The position numbers and the translations under genes are program-made. A DNA stretch of 6,824 bases. Origin: an uncultured Porphyromonadaceae bacterium. GTDB taxonomy: Bacteria; Bacteroidota; Bacteroidia; Bacteroidales; Muribaculaceae. Below are positions 1-6,824 of this stretch, one piece after another (the stretch's first letter is position 1; the number at the start of each line of letters is the position of its first letter). The notes under the pieces were generated by a model. That model did not search any database. It saw only the letters and a list, made by a program, of their open reading frames with translations, and was not told where the DNA came from. The stretch is from positions 1-6,824 of the forward strand of contig CALJBF010000220.1 of NCBI GenBank assembly GCA_938027385.1, written 5' to 3'.

Positions 1-34
1 AGGCCCTGGATGTATCTGTGGCAAGGGTGGGTGA

Positions 35-1093
35 TCAGTAGTTCCACTGGCAGGCTACCATTGACAGTGAGTTGTCGCCAACGGTGCGGAGGTCGGTGAT
101 CATGTTGTAGCGGCAGTTGATGTAGGTAAGAGCCTGGTCAAACGATACATCGAGCATGGTGAGCTGGTTGTTGTTGCAGAGCAGACGCTGGAGGAATGTC
201 TGGTTCGACAGGGTGAGCTGGGTCAGGTCGTTGTACGAGCAGTCAACGAAGAGCAGCTGCGGGCAGTTCTGCACGTCGAGCGAGGTAAGGTCGTTGTAAG
301 AGCATACGAGGTCGAGCAGGGCGGGGCAGTCGCGCACGGCCAGTGACTGCATGTTGTTGTCGGTGCAGAGGAAGGTGCTCAGCGAGGGGAGGCCGCTCAC
401 GATGAGGTTTACGATCTCGTTGTCGTCGATGTTGAGGTTCTGCAGGGCGGTCACACCGGTGAGGTTGATAGAAGTGAGCTTGTTATAGCCGCAGTAGAGG
501 TTCTTGAGGTTGGTGCAGTCGGCCACCGAGAGGTATTCCAGGTGGTTGCCCTGGCAGTTGAGGGTCTTCAGGGTTGCCGAGTTGGCCACGTTGAGCTCTA
601 CGAGCAGGTTGTTGGATACGTTGAGGGTCTGCAGGGCCGGGGTCTGTCCGATCTCGAAGTCGGTGATGCGGTTCTTGTAGATCTTCACGTTCATCAGCGC
701 CGTGCAGCCGTTCATGTCGATGGTGCGGATTTTGTTGCGCGAGGCGTTGAGGTCGGTCAGGGCGGCGTCGCCGGCGAGGCTTACCGATGCGAGACTGTTG
801 CGCGAGACGTCAACGCTCTGCAGGGCGGTGAAACCGGCCAGGTTGAGGTCGCCGGCGAGTTTCTTGTCTTTCCAGTCGATGGCGGTCACGCGGCCGTTGG
901 TAACGGTGACACCCTCCCATGTGGCGGGGTTCTTGAGGTCTGAGATTTTAAGAGCCTGTGCGTTGGTTCCCTCTTTTTCAGCAGGCATAGCCAGGAACGA
1001 CTGGAGCTGTTTGAGCTCGTTCTTGTCGAACTTCTGGGCAGAGACGGTCATGCTACCGAGCACGAGAGTCAATAGTAATAGAGCTTTTTTCAT
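35..1093 (-). CDS. Secreted leucine-rich-repeat protein with 21-residue cysteine-ladder repeats
   Basis: This is a 352-residue LRR protein, probably exported to the periplasm or cell surface. Such proteins usually bind protein or glycan ligands, but nothing here identifies the ligand. Residues 1-19 form a signal peptide: a Lys-Lys start, a Leu-rich core and a V-S-A cleavage site before Gln20. There is no lipobox Cys. Residues about 20-80 form a cap region with the TWEGV and GRVTAIDW stretches common before LRRs in Bacteroidales. Thirteen repeats follow in strict register: the consensus Asn falls at 99, 120, 141 and every 21 residues up to 351. From repeat 5 on, a Cys fills the same inner position (180, 201, 243, 264, 285, 306, 327, 348), as in the cysteine ladder of internalin J. 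A second Cys column lies at 130, 193, 256 and 277. The chain ends one residue after the last repeat Asn, with no C-terminal cap or sorting domain. The ATG is preceded by an A/T-rich leader without a Shine-Dalgarno sequence. It appears monocistronic. Family is confident; function is unknown. Confidence 0.9.
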   Translation of the reverse strand: MKKALLLLTLVLGSMTVSAQKFDKNELKQLQSFLAMPAEKEGTNAQALKISDLKNPATWEGVTVTNGRVTAIDWKDKKLAGDLNLAGFTALQSVDVSRNSLASVSLAGDAALTDLNASRNKIRTIDMNGCTALMNVKIYKNRITDFEIGQTPALQTLNVSNNLLVELNVANSATLKTLNCQGNHLEYLSVADCTNLKNLYCGYNKLTSINLTGVTALQNLNIDDNEIVNLIVSGLPSLSTFLCTDNNMQSLAVRDCPALLDLVCSYNDLTSLDVQNCPQLLFVDCSYNDLTQLTLSNQTFLQRLLCNNNQLTMLDVSFDQALTYINCRYNMITDLRTVGDNSLSMVACQWNY

Positions 1094-1369
1094 ATCTAAA
1101 TAGTTGTTTGGTGAATTTGTTTTTCAGTAAGATATTTTTTTTGCAACACAGGGCCTGCGATGTTGTCCGCGCGCCTGCTTGTTGCTGTTATACTCTATAA
1201 ACAACTCCCGTTAAAAAAGGTTGACGCACAATAGAATTGCATCTGAAAAATAATTTCCGTCATCAGGTTGAAATCGTCGTGACACTCTCTTAGCGGCCCC
1301 TTCCTCGCAAAAACCGCACCCCAAAATAACATATCCATGTGATAAAATCCGGCACCGCATGTAAATGCC

Positions 1370-1396
1370 GGTTCGCCTGGTTCGTCTGGTTCTTAA
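1370..1396. repeat. Short 9-bp tandem repeat cluster (GGTTCGYCT)
   Basis: Three consecutive 9-bp units lie here: GGTTCGCCT at 1370, GGTTCGTCT at 1379 and the degenerate GGTTCTTAA at 1388. Two more GGTT-starting 9-mers lie at 1433 and 1442, in the same 9-bp phase. The cluster is intergenic, downstream of the EF-G-like gene and beyond its terminator. The copy number is low, so this is either a decayed array or a very small one. Its role is unknown. Confidence 0.55.
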
Positions 1397-1478
1397 ATGC
1401 CCGATGGATTGTGGGGCACGGGGGCAAATTCCGGTTCGGGCGGTTATGGGAGATGCGGTGGGTTGGGAGGATATGAAA

Positions 1479-1509
1479 GCGGTGGTGTGGCACAGGGCCA
1501 CACCACCGC
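1479..1509 (-). terminator. Rho-independent-type terminator of the EF-G-like gene
   Basis: A perfect 13-bp inverted repeat has arms 1479-1491 and 1497-1509 around a 5-nt loop. The inner arm reads GGTGGTGTGGC on the plus strand. In the minus-strand transcript the hairpin begins about 28 nt after the stop codon at 1538-1540 and is followed by a short U-containing stretch (TTTCATAT). The U tract is weak, but the long GC-rich stem right after the gene makes termination the most likely role. Confidence 0.75.
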
Positions 1510-1537
1510 ACGGTGTAGTGTTATATGGAGTGAAGGT

Positions 1538-3694
1538 TTAGTCTTCGGTCTGTTTCTCGGCGTATTCCTTGAGGAGTTTCTCCTGCACGTCGCCGGGCAC
1601 GAGCTCGTATGAGGCGAACTTCATGGTGAACGACGAGCGGCCGCCGGTGATCGAGCTGAGCGCCGTTGAGTACGACGACATCTCTTTCAGGGGCACTTTG
1701 GCCGAGATTTTCTCGAAACCGTTGTCAGAGTGCATCCCCATGATGATAGCGCGGCGTCCCTGCAGGTCGCTCATCACGTCGCCCATCACGTCAGAGGGCA
1801 CCATCACCTCAACATCGTAGACCGGTTCGAGCACCTTCGGGTTGGCCGAGCGGAATGCCTCGGAGAAGGCGTTGCGGGCAGCCAGACGGAACGAGATTTC
1901 GTTCGAGTCGACCGGGTGCATCTTGCCGTCGTAGATGCAGACGCGCACGTCGCGGGCATACGAGCCAGTGAGCGGGCCCTGCTCCATGCGGTCCATCAGG
2001 CCCTTGACGATGGCGGGGATGAAACGGGCGTCGATGGCGCCGCCCACGATGCAGTTGTGCACCACGAGCTTGCCGCCCCATGCCAGGGGAATCTCCTGGG
2101 TGTCGCGCACGCTCATCTTGTATTCCTGGTTGCCGAAACGGTAGGTGTCGGGCAGCGGAGCGTCTTCGCTGTAAGGCTCGACAATCAGATGCACCTCGCC
2201 GAACTGGCCTGCGCCGCCCGACTGTTTCTTGTGGCGGTAGTCGGCGCGTGCGGCCTTGGTGATTGTCTCGCGGTAGGGGATGCGCGGTTCCTCGAAGATG
2301 ATGGGGAGCTTGTCGTTGTTCTCGACGCGCCATTTCAGCGTGCGCAGGTGGAATTCGCCCTGGCCCTTGAGCAGGGTCTGCTTGAGCTCTTTCGACATCT
2401 CCACCTCCCAGGTGGGATCCTCCTCGTGCATGCGGGTCAGGATAGCCGAGAGTTTCTCGGCGTCGCTCTCGGTCACGGGGCGTATTGCGCGTGTATATTT
2501 AGGTGCGGGATATTTTATGAAGTCGAATGCGATCTCACAGCCCTTTTCGTCGAGGGTGTTGCCGGTGCGCACATCCTTGAGTTTAACGGTGGCGCCGATG
2601 TCGCCGGCACACAGCTTGTCGACCGGGGTCTTGATCTGGCCGCACACGCAGAAAATCTGGGCCAGGCGTTCCTTGCCGCCGCGGGTCACGTTGTCAAGGT
2701 CGGCGCCGGCGTTCAGTGTGCCTGACATCACCTTGAAATACTGCACCTCGCCGATGTGAGGCTCGACGGTGGTCTTGAACATGAAGATGCTCAGGGGGCC
2801 GTTGCTGTCGGGTTTCACCTCGTTGCCGGCGGTGTCGACCGGTGCGGGCATGTCGTTTACGAAAGGCACAACGTTGCCCAGGAACTCCATCATGCGGCGC
2901 ACGCCCATGTCCTTGAGGGCGCTCACGCAGAATACCGGGTAGATCGAGCGGTCAACGAGGCCCTTGCGGATACCCTCGCGCATCTCGTCTTCGGTCAGGT
3001 GGCCCTGCTCGAAGAATTTCTCCATCAGGGTCTCGTCGTTCTCGGCTGCGGCCTCCACCAGAGCCTGGTGCAGTTCCTGTGCCTTGTCATGTTCTTCGGC
3101 GGGAATCTCCTCGATAACGGGCACGCCGCCGTCGGGGCCCCACGAGTATTTCTTCATCAGCAGCACGTCGATCATGGCGTTGAAACCGGGGCCGCATGCC
3201 AGCGGGTACTGGATGGGCACCACCTTGTTGCCGAAGATCTCGCGCATCTGCTCGATAGTGTTGTCATAGTCGGCTTTCTCGCCGTCGAGCTGGTTCACGG
3301 CGAAGATTACCGGTTTCTTCAGCTGAGCCGTGGTGCGGAAGATGTTCTGCGTGCCCACTTCCACGCCATACTGGGCGTCGATTACGATGACGCCGGTATC
3401 GGTGACGTTGAGTGCTGTCACGGCGTTGCCCACGAAGTCGTCGGCGCCCGGACAGTCGATAACGTTGAGTTTCTTGTTGAGGAATTCGGCATAGAAGACG
3501 GTCGAGAACACCGAGTAGCCGTACTCCTTCTCGACGGGGAAGTAGTCAGATACGGTGTTTTTGGCCTCGACTGTGCCGCGACGTTTTATCACACCACACT
3601 CGTAGAGCATAGCCTCAGCGAGTGTGGTTTTTCCAGAGCCTTTGCTGCCGAGCAAAGAGATGTTTTTGATTTCGTTAGTCTGATAAACCTTCAT
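1538..3694 (-). CDS. fusA2: EF-G paralogue (EF-G2 type) with degenerate GTPase centre
   Basis: This is a 718-residue translation elongation factor G paralogue, acting on the ribosome in the cytoplasm. In order: G domain about 1-285, domain II about 295-390, domain III about 400-475 with GQGEFHL at 444-450, domain IV about 480-605 with loop HKKQSGGAGQFG at 488-499 and tip HPVDSNEISF near 593, and domain V from about 620. The P-loop G16-SKGS-GKT23 is kept. The usual RGITIT of switch I reads YGYSVF (58-63). The usual DTPGHVDF reads DCPGADDF (80-87), so the catalytic His is Ala84. G4 is NQLD (134-137) instead of NKMD; G5 is SALK (258-261). This fits the Bacteroides EF-G2 described as promoting translocation without GTP hydrolysis. 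It stands alone, not beside ribosomal protein genes as the main fusA does. I chose the ATG at 3692-3694 because homology starts there; an in-frame ATG 45 nt upstream would add a non-homologous proline-rich segment. A fusidic-acid or ribosome-protection role is possible but less likely. Confidence 0.92.
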   Translation of the reverse strand: MKVYQTNEIKNISLLGSKGSGKTTLAEAMLYECGVIKRRGTVEAKNTVSDYFPVEKEYGYSVFSTVFYAEFLNKKLNVIDCPGADDFVGNAVTALNVTDTGVIVIDAQYGVEVGTQNIFRTTAQLKKPVIFAVNQLDGEKADYDNTIEQMREIFGNKVVPIQYPLACGPGFNAMIDVLLMKKYSWGPDGGVPVIEEIPAEEHDKAQELHQALVEAAAENDETLMEKFFEQGHLTEDEMREGIRKGLVDRSIYPVFCVSALKDMGVRRMMEFLGNVVPFVNDMPAPVDTAGNEVKPDSNGPLSIFMFKTTVEPHIGEVQYFKVMSGTLNAGADLDNVTRGGKERLAQIFCVCGQIKTPVDKLCAGDIGATVKLKDVRTGNTLDEKGCEIAFDFIKYPAPKYTRAIRPVTESDAEKLSAILTRMHEEDPTWEVEMSKELKQTLLKGQGEFHLRTLKWRVENNDKLPIIFEEPRIPYRETITKAARADYRHKKQSGGAGQFGEVHLIVEPYSEDAPLPDTYRFGNQEYKMSVRDTQEIPLAWGGKLVVHNCIVGGAIDARFIPAIVKGLMDRMEQGPLTGSYARDVRVCIYDGKMHPVDSNEISFRLAARNAFSEAFRSANPKVLEPVYDVEVMVPSDVMGDVMSDLQGRRAIIMGMHSDNGFEKISAKVPLKEMSSYSTALSSITGGRSSFTMKFASYELVPGDVQEKLLKEYAEKQTED

Positions 3695-3731
3695 GGTAAA
3701 TTCTGGTAAGAAATTTAGGATTGATTTGGGC

Positions 3732-3749
3732 GGGGGCACGCTTGCCCCT
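3732..3749 (-). promoter_or_regulatory. Small hairpin in the leader of the EF-G-like gene
   Basis: The arms GGGGCA (3733-3738) and TGCCCC (3743-3748) form a 6-bp GC-rich stem with a 4-nt loop, extendable by one G-U type pair. It lies about 40 nt upstream of the chosen start codon, within the expected leader of the minus-strand mRNA. It could affect mRNA stability or translation, or be incidental. Confidence 0.3.
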
Positions 3750-3872
3750 TGGGAATTTCGGAAGTCATGTGGTGCCTGATGCCGTTTTACAGCCTAAAGC
3801 ACCCTCAGGATGGCAGACTGACGCCTGTTTTCCTGTTGTGGCCGCAAATTAGTAATAATTTCACTGAAAACC

Positions 3873-3899
3873 ATAAAATTTTATATGTTTCAAAACATA
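3873..3899. promoter_or_regulatory. Paired palindromes, possible operator in the divergent promoter region
   Basis: Two perfect palindromes join here, sharing one base. ATAAAATTTTAT at 3873-3884 is a 12-bp uninterrupted palindrome. TATGTTT (3884-3890) and AAACATA (3893-3899) form 7-bp arms around a 2-bp spacer. The shape suits a dimeric repressor or activator site. The second palindrome also holds near-matches to the Bacteroidetes -7 box on each strand. No regulator can be named. Palindromes arise easily in A/T-rich DNA, so this stays tentative. Confidence 0.4.
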
Positions 3900-3919
3900 C
3901 TCGCTATTGCAGGTTGCAA
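3891..3919 (-). promoter_or_regulatory. Tentative promoter for the EF-G-like gene
   Basis: On the minus strand TATGTTTT (seven of eight matches to TAnnTTTG) starts at 3899, and a TTG lies 17 nt upstream (3917-3919). It would give a leader of about 190 nt. The spacing is a little shorter than usual for this phylum and the -7 box overlaps a palindrome. An alternative TTTG at 3842-3845 lacks the TA at the right distance. Confidence 0.25.
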
Positions 3920-3932
3920 TTTAGCGGTGCAC

Positions 3933-3968
3933 AGGTCGGACCTGTCGGACTTGTCGGAGGGGGCTGAC
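3933..3968. repeat. 9-bp tandem array, RRGTCNGAC family, upstream of lon
   Basis: Four contiguous 9-bp units lie here: AGGTCGGAC at 3933, CTGTCGGAC at 3942, TTGTCGGAG at 3951 and GGGGCTGAC at 3960. The core GTCNGAC is itself a palindrome around N; the last two units each carry a change in it. The array ends 40 bp before the lon -7 box. The same family recurs right after the lon stop codon. Confidence 0.7.
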
Positions 3969-4008
3969 AATCATTGGGGCCGGGTTAGGTGGGTTGGCGG
4001 GAATTTTG

Positions 4009-4016
4009 TAACTTTG
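4009..4016 (+). promoter_or_regulatory. lon promoter -7 element (Bacteroidetes type)
   Basis: TAACTTTG matches the Bacteroidetes primary-sigma -7 consensus TAnnTTTG exactly. It lies 55 nt before the lon ATG, giving a leader of about 50 nt. The -33 element is not clear: TTAG sits near the expected distance, and a TTG at 3994-3996 is too close. No obvious heat-shock operator such as CIRCE is present. Confidence 0.6.
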
Positions 4017-4071
4017 TGGGCTAAAATCAGTAAAGCAGTATAAAGCACGACTAACAGAGAGCCGACCCGTT

Positions 4072-6468
<2,397 letters not shown>

Positions 6469-6474
6469 AGTCTG

Positions 6475-6519
6475 AGGTCAGACAGGTCAGACAAGTCGGA
6501 CAAGTCGGACGGGTCTGAC
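6475..6519. repeat. 9-bp tandem array, RRGTCNGAC family, downstream of lon
   Basis: Five contiguous 9-bp units start 7 nt after the lon stop codon: AGGTCAGAC at 6475 and 6484, AAGTCGGAC at 6493 and 6502, and GGGTCTGAC at 6511. All five keep the palindromic core GTCNGAC, with A, A, G, G and T at the variable base. A partial extra GTCTGA out of phase lies at 6470-6475. Translated on the minus strand the array reads as Ser-Asp-Leu repeats, but that open frame is not a credible gene. The family is the same as the array upstream of lon. Confidence 0.85.
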
Positions 6520-6520
6520 C
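6476..6520. terminator. Possible bidirectional terminator formed by the 9-bp array
   Basis: The first and last units of the array can pair: GGTCAGAC (6476-6483) with GTCTGACC (6513-6520), an 8-bp stem enclosing the inner units, which can also pair among themselves. It lies between two convergent genes, where termination is needed. Neither strand has a proper U tract after the stem, so this is only a possibility. Confidence 0.3.
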
Positions 6521-6541
6521 ACGCTATAAAGGAAAGGGGGG

Positions 6542-6824
6542 TCAGCGGCGCATGGCTTTGCGGCGGCTCATGTAGTCGCCGAGCCAGAGGCCGCCGACAA
6601 TCAGCAGGCAGCCGAAACACCCGATCAGTGTGATGGGGTCGTGCAGGCTCGGAATGGCGGCCGCTATTACCATCGTGGCCACCGGCTGGATGTAGAGGTA
6701 ATTGTTGGTGGTGATGGCGCCGAGGCGTCCCATGGCCCAGGCCCACATGATGTAGGCCGCCATAGAGCAGACAACGCCTAAGAAAAGCAGATTTCCCAGC
6801 ACCATCGGTCTCAGCAGGGTCTCG
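6542..6824 (-). CDS. EamA/DMT-family transporter, C-terminal part (cut by window end)
   Basis: Ninety-three C-terminal residues are visible and the frame stays open to the window edge, so the true start is outside. The fragment has three hydrophobic membrane segments: VLGNLLFLGVVCSMAAYIMW and following residues, YLYIQPVATMVIAAAI, and TLIGCFGCLLIVGGLWLG. It ends in a basic tail (SRRKAMRR) that should face the cytoplasm. The pattern of a small-residue helix, an Arg-Leu-Gly turn (GRLGAI), a helix with a central Pro (IQPVAT), a short acidic loop (LHDPIT, where LGEPLT is typical) and a Gly-rich last helix is that of the second EamA repeat of drug/metabolite transporters. These are inner-membrane proteins that usually export or import small metabolites; the substrate cannot be inferred. 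The ATG at 6803-6805 is internal, because family-like sequence (ETLLRP) continues upstream of it. It converges on lon with a 73-nt gap. Confidence 0.85.
   Translation of the reverse strand, partial: ETLLRPMVLGNLLFLGVVCSMAAYIMWAWAMGRLGAITTNNYLYIQPVATMVIAAAIPSLHDPITLIGCFGCLLIVGGLWLGDYMSRRKAMRR

Larger units (their letters stand above)
1094..1537. other. Intergenic region between fusA2-like gene and LRR gene
   Basis: This 444-nt gap holds no credible gene. Short open frames cross it on both strands but have no family resemblance and run through the repeats and the terminator hairpin. Its left third is A/T-rich and should contain the LRR gene's promoter and leader, including an eight-base T run at 1135-1142 on the plus strand. 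I found no convincing TAnnTTTG -7 element for that gene; the nearest is TTATTTTG on the minus strand at about 1323-1330, which has one mismatch. The right part is G-rich on the plus strand and carries a 9-bp repeat cluster and the terminator of the EF-G-like gene. Confidence 0.6.
3695..4071. other. Divergent control region between fusA2-like gene and lon
   Basis: This 377-nt non-coding region must hold the promoters of both flanking genes. From left to right I see a small hairpin in the fusA2 leader, about 80 bp of unremarkable sequence, an A/T-rich block (about 3845-3900) with two palindromes, a 9-bp tandem array, and the lon promoter with a leader of about 50 nt. The lon leader carries TAAAGCA twice, 10 bp apart, at 4031-4037 and 4041-4047, of unknown meaning. 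A 72-codon open frame starting at 3749 runs through these elements and is not credible as a gene. Confidence 0.7.

Noticed and set aside
1438..1467. Possible G-quadruplex on the plus strand (four GGG runs)
   Set aside because: Loops are 7, 9 and 2 nt, beyond the usual limit, and the region is generally G-rich; not supported without folding data.
1211..1511. Short open frames in the gap between the LRR and EF-G-like genes (Arg-Thr-Arg type repeats)
   Set aside because: They run through a 9-bp repeat cluster, and parts cross a terminator hairpin, with low-complexity products and no family resemblance.
1730..3709. Long plus-strand open frames (331 and 317 codons) antisense to the EF-G-like gene
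   Set aside because: They are rich in His, Val, Ala and Gly as expected from the complement of GC-biased codons, resemble no family, and lie entirely opposite a strongly conserved gene.
3737..3739. Alternative upstream start for the EF-G-like protein (adds 15 residues)
   Set aside because: The added MPPPKS-type segment has no counterpart in EF-G, and the downstream Met directly precedes the conserved N-terminus.
3851..3865. CRP-like inverted half-sites (AGTGA and TTACT on the minus strand) upstream of the EF-G-like gene
   Set aside because: The arms mismatch each other and the spacing is 5 instead of 6; too weak to call although a Crp-family regulator would fit the biology.
3749..3967. 72-codon plus-strand open frame upstream of lon
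   Set aside because: It crosses the A/T-rich palindromes and the 9-bp array, ends in repeat-encoded residues and has no recognisable product.

Overview
The window looks like chromosomal DNA from a GC-rich member of the Bacteroidales. Three things point that way. The promoter upstream of lon has the Bacteroidetes -7 form TAnnTTTG (TAACTTTG). Start codons are preceded by A/T-rich leaders without clear Shine-Dalgarno sequences. The secreted leucine-rich-repeat protein and the second, GTPase-degenerate EF-G are both familiar in this order. A Muribaculaceae-like host is a reasonable guess from base composition and short intergenic 9-mers, but the sequence alone does not prove it.

Layout from left to right: (1) a minus-strand gene for a secreted LRR protein with thirteen repeats in exact 21-residue register (35-1093); (2) a 444-nt gap with a small 9-bp repeat cluster and a strong hairpin terminator; (3) a minus-strand EF-G paralogue (1538-3694) whose G domain lacks the catalytic histidine and a normal switch I, while domains II-V look intact; (4) a 377-nt divergent control region with two adjoining palindromes, a 9-bp tandem array and the lon promoter; (5) lon, a complete ATP-dependent Lon protease on the plus strand (4072-6468); (6) a short convergent gap filled by a second array of the same 9-bp family; (7) the C-terminal part of an EamA/DMT-type membrane transporter on the minus strand, cut by the window end.

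The central pair, fusA2-like and lon, is divergently transcribed from one control region. Lon degrades damaged and regulatory proteins. The EF-G paralogue resembles the Bacteroides EF-G2 type, reported to support translocation without GTP hydrolysis during nutrient limitation. That would make this a protein-economy locus, which is inference from context. The outer genes show no functional link to it.

I do not see a clearly new multi-gene system, mobile element, CRISPR array, tRNA or rRNA. The items most worth a second look are the degenerate EF-G, the 9-bp GTCNGAC arrays on both sides of lon, and the palindromes between fusA2 and lon.
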